Assembly: GCA_964019055.1 (NCBI GenBank)
Contig: OZ025206.1
Location: forward strand, 3,118,501-3,182,500
Reading direction: 5' to 3'
Source of the DNA: Anthopleura xanthogrammica
Lineage: Eukaryota; Cnidaria; Anthozoa; Actiniaria; Actiniidae
Length of the DNA: 64,000 bases
Numbering within the stretch: position 1 is the stretch's first letter; every line of letters begins with the position of its first letter. Position numbers and translations under genes: made by a program. Below, piece by piece: positions 15,181-28,490 of the stretch. The notes below the pieces were generated by a model, which saw only the letters and a program-made list of their open reading frames with translations, had not been told where the DNA came from and ran no database searches.

Positions 15181-16110
15181 ATTCAGCCGAGGGGTGCGCA
15201 TATCCCTGGATCAACTTTGAGTCCCTATTTTGAAGATAACCAATACAAAAGAAGACACTCTTAGAGTGTGAACTGGGTTGCCTGTGATGTGTACAAGCTC
15301 TGAGTGGATAATTAGCGATACATTAGTAGAATAAAGGCGCAACTTTCTTGGAAAGTTTAAAGTTATAATGTTCCCGCTAACAAATAGCATTGCATTACGC
15401 ATGTAAGTTACTCCTCATCTTGACCTTTAGTTTATGCTCAAATACTTTATTTAGGATGTCAAGAAAAGCTGATTTTTCAAAATTGACATTCATTTTGTTA
15501 TTCAATAGTTTTCTAAAGTTTTTTCTAGTGACATTGATTGACAGCTGTCATGTTATACATTGTAATAGATCAGACTACACACAATATTCCTGTATCATAC
15601 ACCTACAATGGGCTCTTGGATGATGCAGTGAAGACTCCTGGGTACTATTGTGCAATTTTTGCATTTTCTGACAAAGGAAAAAACCCTGGAGAAACACAAA
15701 GCATTTTCAGACTGGTTTGCCAAAGACAACCCATCAATTTTTTCTTTCTTTGATTCTGTGGTTTGCACTCCTCCTTGGCCTTGGCCGATTTTTGTCCCTA
15801 CTTTGCAACTTGCAAGATATCTGACACAAGGTTTAATTTTGTTTGGTTCAGCATTTTTGCAGGCAGGTGCTCCTACAAAGCTGCATCCCTAGCCGACATC
15901 TTGGTTGACTATACAAAGCATTCATTAAAATTCTGTTATATCAACCAAGATGGTGGCTGTGGTTGCATCCAAAGAATAGACCCTTGCACTAATTCTCTTC
16001 CTGGGGGTCAAAACATGAAAAATAACATTTACAACAAAAATATTTCAAACCTCGAGAGAAGGGATTCTTTTGTTTTGATGCAAGATTAGGAAGTAGTGCA
16101 AGTGGTCTAT

Positions 16111-16284
16111 TTGGTTTCACTTGCCATCATTTCCTGTATCGTGCGGAGTGTTCATCAGCTGTATCACAAGTTTTCAATAGAATTTTTTCTGGTTGACAGC
16201 ACATGGTGGTCAGTGTTTGACCACAATTCGGAGAGGAGCAGATCATGAGATTCAAAGACTTATCAACTGATTGAAACCCAGCAA
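16111..16284. repeat. MITE, TGGGTTTCA family, copy 1
   Basis: Shares about 170 bp with 40478-40648 (for example GTTTTCAATA, GACAGCACATGGTGGTCAGT, GATTCAAAGACTT). The better copy has ends GCTGGGTTTCA / TGAAACCCAGC. Confidence 0.75.
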
Positions 16285-16337
16285 TAGATCCATATTTTGT
16301 GGGGTGAAAAGGAACCCCAACTCGAACACAATATACC

Positions 16338-16762
16338 GGGGGGGGGGGGGGGGGTATATCCACTAGATAAGGTATGGCTTTTCGAGATTTTGGTCTTAGA
16401 CAGGGTATACAACTTCCATGATATTTTCTTGAATAGGGTCATCATTCTCGGATAGGTTAGGGATACTAGTGTTTCAAGTCTTAGATAGAGCATTCGATTA
16501 TTTTTAACTTTTTTCCGAAATTAGTTCTTTTTGCCACTAAAAACCTTTTGGCACATAGCTTTCAACTGTGCCAGTGTATTCAGGTTATAGAATTTCTCTT
16601 GAGTCTTAGATAGGGTTATAAGTTACATTGTTGTTTCTCGAACAGGCATGTTTTTTCAAAATAGTGTCTTAGATAAGGTCAGGGTCTTTGGATCCCAGCA
16701 GACCATCCCCATCTCTGAACCACCCCTAGTACCCCCCACCCCCCCCCCCCCCCCCCCCCCCC
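16338..16762. repeat. Degenerate element bounded by poly-G and poly-C
   Basis: Starts with a G run (16338-16354) and ends with a C run (16732-16762), so the ends are inverted. The interior repeats variants of GTCTTAGATAGGGT. Similar phrases occur at 49000-49240 (CCCTATCTAAGATAG) beside another G run. Confidence 0.6.
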
Positions 16763-18540
16763 AAGCAAAAATTCTGGTCCACTCTTTTTATTAAAACAAT
16801 CACAACAACATTCGCAAAACATTTTATTTGAGAATACTACAACACCCATCTCAAATGCTGTACAAAATATACCACAGAAATGAAAACATCTAGTAGAAAA
16901 CATTAATTATCTGTGGCAAGGAGTTCTAAAGTTTTATCAAAGTTGTACCCTAAAACCGGAACTATTATATATTTTTTTATCTTTTCCCAACGTAAGGGAA
17001 AAAAATTTCAGTCTACCACAAACGTTTTTCACATTGTTTTTGCTTTACTTTCTTTTACTAATAAACTAATTTTGTCTAAAATTTATCCTTATACTATATT
17101 ATGAATAATTTACAGCCTTAATCGTTTGTGGCTGGCAAAATTTAAATAGATGCCCAAATAAGAAAGCTTCTGGATTTAACCTGTGTAACATCCGAGGGTC
17201 GAAAAGTTATCAGAAACTCTCTAATATAGAGTAGTTTTCGTACGAGTGGGAAACGAAGGTTACTGGCTTGCATCAAGACGATACGACTTGCACAGAAATG
17301 GCTTCTCGTAACATAGAAATTACTTCCCATACGATTTATCCAATCACAACGCGTAGTTACCCTAAGGCAGGACGCGTACAAACTTTTTCTCATCTTTTAG
17401 ACATTTATTTCACAGGTTAAATCAAGACGCCCAAGCACCCACCGAATATTTCAGAGTACTCAACTCCGCAACATCAAAATGTCCGAATTCAAACTCAAAG
17501 TTTTACAAGAGTATTCTACTATTATCTTAATTCACAACTTCAGTTTTACTAAGTTGAACACTTCTTATCGATACTTTTCTCAATGCAGTTAATAAATCTT
17601 TTAAAAAAAGGGACTCGCACAAATTCAGGCGCATCTTTAGATAGAGTGACATAAGTTCACCGGTAATAAAACGTTAGAGTTAAGGAAAAAGAAAGTAGCT
17701 GAACAAGGGAGTTTTTTCTAAACCATTCTCCTGTAAATACTGAATAATACCAGGAAAGTTGGATTGCAGTTCGAGTCGTCGCGGTAAACTAAAACGACCG
17801 TATTTTGAACATCAAAACCAGGTTAAAATAAGATTTTAAAAAACACGTAACCTAGCCAGCAAGCCAAGCACTACACTCTACTCTTGCTTTTGCATAAAAT
17901 TGCAATCCTCAATTCGTTATTCACTAGCAGTATTCAGTATTTTCGAGACGACCGTTTTGAAATAACTAGTACTTATAACGTTTCTTTGGTTTACCTAAAT
18001 CGCTCTAAAGTTATCAGCACTTCTCCTTCAATCACACCGTAATAAATAGAAGAAAAAAATGATAAGGGGAAAAAAAAGTTCAAAAAGGACAGTTCCAAAC
18101 CCTAACTGGTGATCTCGCCGTTATTTTTAAGTATTTAGAACCTCTTGCTTCAATGCCAGCTTACACCACACAAGACTGGTTAAAAGATTTATCTAATTTT
18201 ACCACTACTTCAAGTAACTTTCAAAAATTGAGTTACTAAACTTTTATATCTTCGTATTTTCTACGACTAATAATCCCCAACTTTCATCAAAAGTCACAAA
18301 TACGACGAATAAAGAGCAGTTTTCTTTTCGAACTATTATTATTGTGATATTTACTGGCTCGAATCCACTAGATTTTGTAACAATGAATAAACTGTTTGAA
18401 GTTTCGAATCTCTACGAAAGCATAATCTGAATAAAATAAACTCAAAGAACAGAGTTCAATGGTATGGAAAGAAATGTTATAGTTGGATATTTTTAGAAGA
18501 AATATCTAACACAAAAGAACAGATGTAGAAGACGGGAATA

Positions 18541-18840
18541 TTGTACGGTGACTCCAAAATGGTTTCCGCCAATCAAAATGCAGCAAAATCGCGCCACTCA
18601 GTGACTCTCAAATGGCTTCCACACTCAACCAATCAAAATAAAGCAAAAGTGCACCATTCAATGACTCTAAAATGGCTTCCACACTCAACCAATCAAAATG
18701 CAGCAAATGCACGCCATTCAATGACTCTCAAATGGCTTCCACACTCAACCAATCAAAATACGTGACACACAAATGACTCTCAAATGTCTTCCGCACTAAG
18801 CCAATCAAAATGCAACAAAATGCGCGCCATCCAATCACAG
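18541..18840. repeat. 60-bp tandem repeat with CCAATCAAAAT motifs
   Basis: About five units of TGACTCTCAAATGGCTTCC followed by ACACTCAACCAATCAAAAT and a variable spacer. It lies just downstream of the BAHD1-like stop, within its likely 3' UTR or immediate 3' flank, and yields a chance plus-strand ORF. Confidence 0.9.
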
Positions 18841-18903
18841 TCCCTGGATCAGGAAACCATTTCAGAGTGACAGTTTTCCCACTGACATAAAATCTGCTTC
18901 AGT

Positions 18904-21900
18904 TTAGTACCACGGGTTCTTGATAATTCGACCCATTCTGTGGTCGTAAATTTGACGGCAAAAGAAGACCAATGATGGATCAGTGTTGGGTGGTGGGACA
19001 GAGCCAGGCTTTGTAGATTCACCCGGTGGCACAGGAGATAGTGGTACACTACGAGACTCTTGGAATAGTCTGTTCTGGGCTCGATATCTGAAGAAAAGAA
19101 AAACATAAATTTCATTAAACCCTGAAACAACCTCTGGGCTAATCTAAGTTAAAGCACAGCTAACTTGCAGATTGCACCCTAAAACAACCTCTGGGCTGAT
19201 GTTTAGGGCACAGCTAATTCACAAATCAAGTTGGAGTTCAGTGTGTTTTGTGGAGGTAGGAAGACCAGAGAAAAACCCTCGAATCAAGGGAGAAACCTAA
19301 CCATCTATACTCATATGTGATGTAAAGTCCAGGAATTGCACCAAGGCGACATTCTAGAAAAGAATGCTTTAAAAATGGGATGGGGCAGCTTTTGCTCTCC
19401 CCTAAACCTGCACCTGCTAAGTATTCTTCACTTGACATGGTCAACTTGGAAGCAAGGGTGGCGTACAGGGGGGTAACCAGGATTTTTCAAAAGGGGGGGG
19501 GGGGTGCACTAATCCTTATTTATTTATTTTCCATTTATCCCAATTAATTTACCTGCAATACTCTGGATAGCTGAGGACATAACATTTATCAACAATACAT
19601 GCTACACTGTTGTCATCTTTATGTCTAGACGCCATGACCTCCATCTTGAAAGAAAACAAAAAGATATAACATATAATCAGAAATGGGAACAGACTCAGGA
19701 AACAGAAATTGCCTTCTGTTTTAGTTCCAGATTTTATAGTTTTCTGTTGGAAAAACTAGTTTAATTTGATGTCACGATATATTACAATCTGTAGGCACAG
19801 AAGTATCTGAAATGCCATATAATACTATGGCTAAGAAAGACTTTTATGCTGCAATATATCATAAGGGATTCAGAAAAATGATGCAAATTAATGTTTAGGG
19901 CAAATTTGAGCTTTCCAATATCTATAAATATCTTGAACAAATGAATGAGTGAATAAATGAACAAACAAATGAATAATGCATTAAATTTGTAGGACAGACA
20001 TTTAGATGGCTTTTGTTGCTCTAAATTAGATAATTGCATGAACCAGTTGGTGCCTGAGGCAATGTTAATTATATAAATTGATTAATCAATAAAATTAAAA
20101 TTCAAAGCTACTCACATCTCCATGGACATGTGGAAGTCTACCCACTTCAGTTTGTTCTGGTCTGTAGTACCAAAACACACTCATCATCATTTCCCCAGCA
20201 TTTGGACCTAAAGACAATAAACACAAATAATAAACTTGATCAGTGTTGACCATTGTACAAACAACTTTTAAGGTAATTTACATAAGTTGTTCTAAGAAAA
20301 TAGTGACCAGACAAACCCACTTGAAGATATCTTTCTGGGCAGAGGAATTAAAATTTTCAACAAAAAAATAAAGGAAAAAGTTGACAAAAGTTTACTTTGT
20401 TTCTAAGGTTCATGTACGTATTCAGTGGTTCAGTCTCTTATGATTTCAGTGCAAAGCTGCAAAACCTATTCCTTATTGGGTGCTAGACAATGAACATTCC
20501 AAATATATCATTAATTTTGAAGTGCCCATAAATTTTCAAGCAATGACAATCCAAATGATGGAGAAGATTAGTGTTCATTTATCAAAAAATGATTATTAGA
20601 ACATCCAACAACTCTTTGTCCTTTATTTTTCCATTCTGTGGAACAGTAAATTTATTTTGCTTTATAATTTGTTAACTATTGTTTCATCAGTGCTATTTAG
20701 AACAAAATACTGCTAGTAAAACAGCAATGTTTCATGAAGAAAGTGGTTGCACTCTGAGCAGTCATGCATGGAATGACGTAAGCCACTATTTGCATTATTT
20801 TGGAGTTAATAATGTGGGGTCACACAATGACGTAAGTCAGTATTTGTAAAGTATTATCCAGAGATTACTACATAGATCATAGAGTGACTTTATTTATCTA
20901 GACTGTGAAAGAAAGATGACTATTTAGTTAGTACTAGTTGATAAAGAACAAAAGAAAACATTGCTAAAACTAATTTGGACAGCCATAATGACCAGTGACT
21001 GACTGGCCATTATTTCAAGCCTTGAAAAACCATCTATAGATAGTGAACATTGTCTGAAATGGTTGTGACTTTTCAGCCATTTTATTCCCTCATGTATTAA
21101 CATTGATTCACATATATTAGTATCATTACCAAGGTGCATGAATATAGAAAACTGCACGCACCGATTTGTTGAGAACTTTGAAATATTTTTCAAAAATCAC
21201 CTATAGGTGAATATCGCATTGTGTGTGCTTTATTTGTTGATACAAGCTTTTTTCAAAATACAAAAAAAATCTACATTTTAGAAATAAATCCATGTTTGAA
21301 ATAACTCAATTATTGCCCAGAACTTCAAATTTTGTGGGATAAAAGCAAAAGTTCCACATACCATCATGTTCTTCCCATAATCCTGAAACCCTGGCAACAA
21401 AAGGCTGGTCTTTTCGTCTTGTTCCAGCTTTAAGGAGTACTGAGTCTCTCACATTGATTATCTCATCACCACGCTGAATGCCACTGTAGTAATGCCTTAT
21501 AACTATCTTGTCATCCTGGAAACAAATTACCTACATTAACGTCTAATTACCAACTTTACCATGTCTAATAACAATAAATCCCTGACCAGTGGTTTGTCTT
21601 ATGAGGGTAGCACTTAATAGCCAATGACTAACAAACCTGTGGCCCTTGAGCACTTAATAGCCAATGGCTAACAAACCTGTGGCCCTTGAGCACTTAATAG
21701 TCAATGGCTAACAAACCTGTGGCCCTTGTTCAATGATTGATATGGAAGTTGATTTTTGTGGAGGGAGGAAAACCAGAAAACCCACAAAAACCACTCAAAG
21801 CACTAGAGAGAACCAACTAGAAACTCTACCCACATATCACACTGAACCCAGCAGGACTCAAACCTTGGTCTCATTGATAAGAGGCAAGCTCTCTCTTTAT

Positions 21901-24770
21901 AGCATTAAGAGAAAATATTCCACAACGAATAAAAAGTAAAACACATGATATTCCATTTATTGATTGAGTAAATTTAAAATAAATAACTCACCATGTAGCA
22001 ATATGGCTTATCAAGAGGTTCACCATGATATGTCCATCCATTAGTTCTCTAAAACAAAATGAAAAACATCCATCTTAATCATAAAGGCAGAAAGAGTATG
22101 TGATACAAAAGAATTATGGCAATTAAAATAATATTTGCTATTGATAAAAGACTATTTTTGGAGGAGAGAAATACTGTAACAAAATTTGTCAATTCAAATA
22201 CTTTAAAAACATTTTATTGTGTGCACTGTGTTTCGAACATTTATTATAATTTTTCGTCTTCTTTTTAAAAGCTAATGGACTATTTCTCATGAAATCTTTT
22301 TGTTTTCTATAGTCATATGTTCCAGATTTACTTATATACATTAAACAATTATCATAAGTAGGCTACTCATAAGCTCCAGTGGTTGGGGAAATGAAGACAC
22401 TCCAATTAAAGTTGGGACACTTTAATGGACTCCTTTGGAGCACTAACTAACTCCCTAAGGAAAAAATATACCCTTTCTCAACTCCACAGGCATAAAGTAA
22501 TGATCCAATGGCATTCTATGAACTTAATCAACATTAAAGAAAGTACAGAAGCATCAAAATAAAATATTTTTTCTTTTTAAAATTTGATTTTATGTAACTA
22601 TTCACAAATCAAGTACTTGTATGGTGTGCTTACTTAAAGAACAACCCTTTTATCATTTTATTATGATGACATAAAATTGATGACATTGATAGACTTTTTT
22701 TGATAGTCAATCAAACGTTCTTGCAAATAAAAAATATATATATAAATAACTTAAATAAGTAAATGACACAACACAACAAAACATGAGTTATATAACAAAA
22801 CGCTAGTTAACAAATAAGTTAACAAACAATAAACAACAAGCAAGCAAATAAAAATAGATCTATAAGCAAAGAAATAATACTGATATAGGCAAAAAAATTA
22901 AAGCCTTCACTTTGTAAGTAAAATTTAAAAAACTAAATGAACTTATTGTTATATATAAATAAATATAATACTATGTCTGTGAGTAATTAGTGAATTTATG
23001 AAATGAATTCATAGGAAAATAAAAGAAATGAGGAAATAATAAGATGAGAGAATATTAGGAAGCACTTGAAAGAAATTCTTCTGCAACTTTAAATTCTGAT
23101 AAATATTCACATATATTTCAACACATCCAAAGGAAGAATTAAATGTAGCTCCAAGTCTTAGAACTCTATAGTTTTCTGATCTTTAGGGAGTAGCAAGTTC
23201 CTATCAAAAATTTTGGCAAGTTTAATCTTACGCAACTCATGGAAAAGGAAATGAATTTCTGAAAATGCTATTAATTTTTTCAAAACATAGGAAATTACAC
23301 ATTGTTCTAAATAGTATATTTCCCTTTAAACTTGATGAAGCAAATTACTCAGTCGAACAAGGGATTTTACTTATAACAGTCTGTATGTGAACCACAAATT
23401 TTAATCATTAAAATATACAATTAAGTAAGAGTGAGGCTTGTTATCCTTGTGTTCATCAGCAGATCTTGAAAGTTGACCATTAACACAACTTTTTGAATAA
23501 ATTATATATAAAACTCTGTAATACATACCTTATGTTTCCATCGCTCTTTCGCTCTTTCAGCTTGTAATTTTTCAAGCTGCATATTCAAGCTTTTTAAGTA
23601 AATATTCCTGACTGGATTACCAGCTGGTCTGTGCCGTCCCAGGCTAAAATGTGAAGTAGAGGTGGCAGCGAAGTTGATTTTTGGGATGCGAAGAGGAGCA
23701 ACATTGACTGAGTTTTGAGAGTTTTTGGTGGCGATGTTTTCTTTGCTGGATTTGCTGTTCTTGGCATGAGGTATCAAAAGATTACCAGCATTTTTCATTT
23801 TATGCAAGGGCCCATCTTTGGCCATCATGGCATTTAGCATTGCCTGGGCATTCAAGCTTGCTGTGCGCTTTGTGGATGCTTTCTTGCTGATTGTATGTTC
23901 AAGTGGTGGCCGGGGAGGGGCCCCTGGAGTTATCAAATGACTTTTTGTAAATGGAATAGAACCAGACGGAGTATAAATCTGTCCCTTTATAGGAACAGAG
24001 AGCACTCGAATGTGCTTTAACTGTGGTGGAGGTCGTGGTAAATCAACCTGAATGCAAGCATCTACCATAGTTTTAATAATAGCATCAGTAGTGGTATCAC
24101 ACTCCATTTCTAGCTGCTGTTCTCTCTCATAAAGCATATTATTGATGTTGAATTTTTTACGACCTCTTTTAGCTGTTCCAGTTCCCTCAGAAGTCGAATC
24201 TGCTGCCTCCAATTTACGCTTTTGTCCAATTTTTGGACCTTCAGGCCCTCCATTTTCAACCAAAATGTCTTTACCCTTTTGAATATATTGAACATTTTCT
24301 TGTTTCTCCTGGGCTTCTAGAGATTCAAAGGTCAAATAGCCATCAGATGTTGATGAAATTTCTTGTGAAACACATTCATCATTTTCAAACGAATTATCAT
24401 CGTACAATGTACTTCCATTCCTTAATCCACCATCATAGTCTTTGTCTGAAGAACTCTTTGAAATTCTACGCGATTGATGATGACCCTCACTGCGCCCTGC
24501 TATCGGGCTTGCAGGTTCAAAAAACAAGTTTACTTTTGCTGCCGCATTTAGACTTGCCATTCTTGGGGTTCTTCTTCTTGCCAAGGATCCATTATCAACA
24601 TCCACACTTGGTTTGTCCACAAAACCAGGAGTTGGAGCAAGCCTATCGAGCAATGAACTAGTCATTCTTGCTCTTCCTCTACGTTTCTGCAACTTGCCGT
24701 CACAGCCATCTATCTCGAAGTTTGGATCTTCAACCTTTGAGCTTCTGGCCTTTCTTTTTGCTATTTCCAT
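18904..24770 (-). CDS. BAHD1: BAH domain-containing protein 1-like chromatin protein, 606 aa
   Basis: Six coding exons on the minus strand: 24770-23529, 22048-21992, 21515-21362, 20207-20116, 19644-19553, 19087-18904; phases join without a break and end NPWY-TAA. Exon 1 (414 codons) is a low-complexity, basic, serine-rich region with AT-hook/NLS-like stretches ([14 protein letters not shown]) and a conserved-looking block around [25 protein letters not shown] (split here only for description). Exons 2-6 encode a BAH domain (about residues 418-604) with [69 protein letters not shown] and [18 protein letters not shown]. This layout, with the BAH domain at the extreme C-terminus, is that of BAHD1, a silencing factor whose BAH domain reads H3K27me3. 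The '[13 protein letters not shown]' and 'FFCR..YD.R.GRI.KNP' blocks favour BAHD1 over TNRC18/winged-eye relatives, but I could not run an alignment. An in-frame TAA upstream supports the chosen ATG. Confidence 0.88.
19118..19370 (-). repeat. tRNA-derived SINE copy in BAHD1-like intron 5
   Basis: Tail units CCTGAAACAACCTCTGGGCT are repeated twice, then AGAGAAAAACCCTCGAATCA and a degraded box B region, in reverse orientation. Confidence 0.7.
21610..21729. repeat. Three tandem 40-bp units
   Basis: CACTTAATAGCCAATGGCTA occurs at 21611, 21651 and 21691 with only one or two differences per unit, in a BAHD1-like intron. Confidence 0.9.
21733..21905 (-). repeat. tRNA-derived SINE copy in BAHD1-like intron 2
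   Basis: Reverse-oriented head and body: GTGGAGGGAGGAAAACCAG, GAGAGAACCAACTAGAAACT and a box-B complement GGACTCAAACC. Confidence 0.65.
22050..23520. other. BAHD1-like intron 1, AT-rich
   Basis: Intron between the 414-codon exon and the first BAH exon. Very AT-rich with no repeat family that I can match in the window. Confidence 0.6.
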
Positions 24771-24999
24771 CTTTTTTGGTGAAAGTTCACAGACAAGTGT
24801 CAGAGTATCAAGTTCAACAATATGGAATCTTCTTTACTTGGACTTGCATGACTATTGCTCTTTCATCTCCAAGACATATTGTTTAGAAGAACTTTCTTCT
24901 TCAGGAAATGAAGCAGTCTTGAATTTATTATTTTCTGGATTGATTCTTGATTTGATTTGATTCTGGAGAAAATTAATAAAGAAATAAGTGTGAAATTTT

Positions 25000-27900
25000 G
25001 GCAAGGTCAACATATGTCTTAAATAAAATACATTATATTAGAATTATACATTACAAACTGCATGTCTGGGCAGAGAGAAGAGAGGTGGAGTAGGGGTGCA
25101 GCAAATATTTGGAGGGCTGAAGAATACTAAATAAGGAAATTCGTAGTATTAATTCTAATGGTCTTATTATTAAATTGTGTTAAATATCAACTAAAGATAT
25201 ACACAAATGTCGAAATATAATCTATCATGGAATTTTGTACCAACTGTAGCTAAAGCTACTAGTCAATGTGGAATTCGAGAAATTTGAAAACCAACTAGAC
25301 AAAATAGGACGGCTGAAACGCTAAGAGGAAGAGCACATCAAGAGCAAAACAAGGTAATATCAAACAGATGCTTAACCGTATAACTTAAATAAATTAACTA
25401 CAAGAACCATCCTGTCCCGTTCCACCGAAAAAAGGCGCGACGATTACGTCAATTCTGAGGAAATACGAAATAGCGCTCGACTTGGTCGACTTTATAGTTT
25501 TCAGCATTTCCTTCGCACCTGCTACTCTTGAAAACACACGGTGAAGGTCTTGCTATGAATTCTCGTGTTATTTTGAAGCTATTTATCGATAATCCCAAGG
25601 CGTATTTCGCTGCAGACAAGCCTGTCTTTGAAATTGGGAAACTGTACCCTTCACCACTATCGGTTCCCACTCGTCGGGGGATCAGGGTGTTGGATGGAAC
25701 GCCACTCACGACACCGTAAGAAAATCGCCGACAAGCTAAATCAAAGTACAAGACATAAACACTATGTTTTACTCTCAAATTTCAAAAATCAGGCTTCCTT
25801 CGAGGGATCAAAAGGCAAAGAAAATCAGGTTTAGATTTCGGCCGATGGCGCCATCTACACGCTGAATACATTACGCCAGATCGACCTCGGACAAACAGAC
25901 TCAGCCCAACTCTCAGCGTGTCTGCTCCGATCGACCTCACTAACACTAAAAACCGCTTACCTGCCAATATCAATATGCCCAAGCGAAAAAAACCTGGAAA
26001 TTCGTCTTTTTTTGTTGAGATATTTTGCGTAGAAACCCCTTTTCACAAGCTGTTTTGGCCTACGAAACCCACTTCATCCAGAAGCCTTTGCGGTGTATGG
26101 ACTCAGAACGAGGCTCTAAGTCCTGAGTAATTATTTTATCACACGTCAATGAAACCGGCCCGATACTAAAAATAACCCTTATTAAAACCCTGAGGCCTAT
26201 CACGTGCTTAATATCTGTATAAATTCATAAAATCTAATGTTCATTTGTGAAAAATTGAATAAACTTTTTTGAAAATATAAGTTTTTTAGACGTTTTTGTC
26301 GCTTGGAAGGTACTATATGAGTCACCAACTGACCCCTTGTTCAGTGGCACGAATCGGCACGAATCGGCACGAATATGGTCTGAGTTCTGACTAGTTACTA
26401 ACTGATCCTAACTGTACTAAATCTCATCCGAAGTACTAGTGGTAATAATATAGTAAGAGGACATGTACGAAACTGTAAGAGTCCTCAGTGTTTTATCACG
26501 ATAAGCTGTAACGACGATTAATGACCTTGATTTAGAGTCGTTAAACAAACAGCGCTGACACACTATATACTTCCGTGTTCTCGAAAGCAGATTTTAAAAT
26601 ACCTGTAACGATGGTTGAATCCTTCGATAAATTTCTTGAATTAGAAACTTTGTTTTCTTAGTAAAAAGGGAATTTAATAAAGGAAGTCTGAAGTCATTTA
26701 TCTTGCGTGGTTTGGAAGCAGTCGATCGTGTTACATATACACTTTCAAATTCCAAATTAAGTAAAAATGTCACTATTTATTCCCGAGAAAACGATTTCCC
26801 GTTTCTGGTATTCCAAGATTTCTGTGAAAGACGTTTATCTTTACGGACTTCTTAATAAAAGAATCCCCACCGACTTCGAATTTACTAGCTTTTTGAATTG
26901 TTTAAGGACTACGAAACATTCCACATCGGTCGGACATCGGGCTTAAAAGTATTAAAAGGGTTTAGGAAGCACGACTGAGCTGAGGAACTAAAGTAGAAGG
27001 AAGCTGAAGGAAGCTTCTCTCAGTGCGTCTCAACTTCGTTTCATTTTGAATAGAGCGAAACCTGGAAATGGAGTTATGTGGTCATAAAGAGCCATGTTGG
27101 TCACAAAGAAGAATTAATTTCGGTGAAACTAAATATATGAATTGCTAAAGTAACTTTGTTTTGCAAACGTTACGAAATAAGTATCTGAGCGACGGCTGAG
27201 TCGTTCACAAACCCATTCCTCCGTCGGTACGCCTCTGGTTACTACGAGAGTCCCGTCAGACTTCACTAAAGAAAGCCCAAGTATAAGTTTCGTTGCTTTT
27301 GAAGCCAATCAAAAGCTTAATTACTTTTACTGAAATTAGCTTAAATCAAATTCATTCAAATGCTTTCAGCTTTAGACTTAAAGTTCTTTCATGGAGTCCA
27401 AAACAAAGTGAAGTCCGCGGCCTCCTCAGACGAACAGTCCTAAATTTTTCACTTTCGAATTCACTCGATCGTATATTTTAGTATAATACTGCATGATTAA
27501 GTATCCGAAATAGCGCATCGAAACTCGTCAACATCTAATCTTCTTTGAAGTCTCAATTCATCGGCATATCACCTGCTCCGTGTATCTCGGGATACTACAG
27601 CATAATAAATTTTTATAATTGTACACGCAGTGCCGACCAGCTGTCCAACTGTAGTACTTTCAAGTAGTGTTTAGGTACTGTACTCAAACTTCTTGTTTTC
27701 ACTTTGTCTGACTCCCAGCCATGCTGACGTCCAAGGCAAAAATGGTCATGGTCATAAAGTTCACGGGGAGTGCATAGAAAAAAATTATATTACTTGAAGG
27801 ATACCCGGCATATTTTCGAGAGCCGCGTGTGTTTATGAGTCGATCTGTGATTGTCAGTGTTTGGCATAGCGCTGCAGTAACTTAAGAGCCATTTGACTAA

Positions 27901-28440
27901 CATATATTGAATCGTCAAACAACAAAATTTCCCCATTAAAATCTGAAATTCTAAACTTGGAAAAAGAAGAAACGACGAACTTAGCTAAAAGCTATACAGC
28001 TAGACTCTAGAAGCGAACGAAGTTCTTATATTTTCTACCTTTTCTCCGTCCCCGTGGAGTCTGTATCAATATAATTCAACTCAATAGATTTACGGAGGGC
28101 TTGCCGTGTCTTGGTTTCATGCTAGCTTGACGCTATTCAACCCTTCTGGCTTAGTGACGCGCGCGGCACACCCGTCGTGCTTATTGAATTATTTCCTTTG
28201 TAAACTAGCCATGGCGACGCAATCCGAGCCGTATGCTTTCTGATCAACTACTACGAGCAGCTAGGAAGTCCTTTCTTTCGATCGCAGTCGGGGGAAAAAG
28301 TTAAAAACAATGCGGACCAAACGACAAGACTTTGCGACCAAATTGATGCGAAATTTTTTCCTCGTTGCCCGCTTTATTTATTTATTTATCTTTTTTCCGG
28401 TGAATGATTTAGTGAGGGAGGATAAGGATGGCCTAGAAGT
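25000..28440. other. Spacer upstream of the BAHD1-like gene; no gene recognised
   Basis: Presumably holds 5' non-coding exons or the promoter of the BAHD1-like gene. ORFs at 25449-25982 on both strands overlap each other and have no recognisable domain. A triple GGCACGAATC repeat is at 26345-26375. Confidence 0.45.
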
Positions 28441-28490
28441 GAATGTATACCCGAAAAAATGATTCAGCCTCAATGTCGTGAGGCGATGGC

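Larger units (their letters stand above)
15190..18540. other. Repeat-rich spacer without a recognised gene
   Basis: Contains the MITE at 16111-16284, the poly-G/poly-C-bounded block at 16338-16762 and a fragment of the TTCGTATGAGTGGGAAAC family at about 17236-17400. Overlapping plus-strand ORFs at 15390-16089 have no domain I recognise and no clean intron-exon structure. Confidence 0.5.

Noticed and set aside
15390..16089. Overlapping plus-strand frames considered as a small gene
   Set aside because: Several frames are open at once, none has a recognisable domain or convincing splice structure, and the right end runs into a MITE.
24233..24960. Plus-strand frames opposite the large BAHD1-like exon
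   Set aside because: Antisense shadows of a long coding exon on the minus strand.
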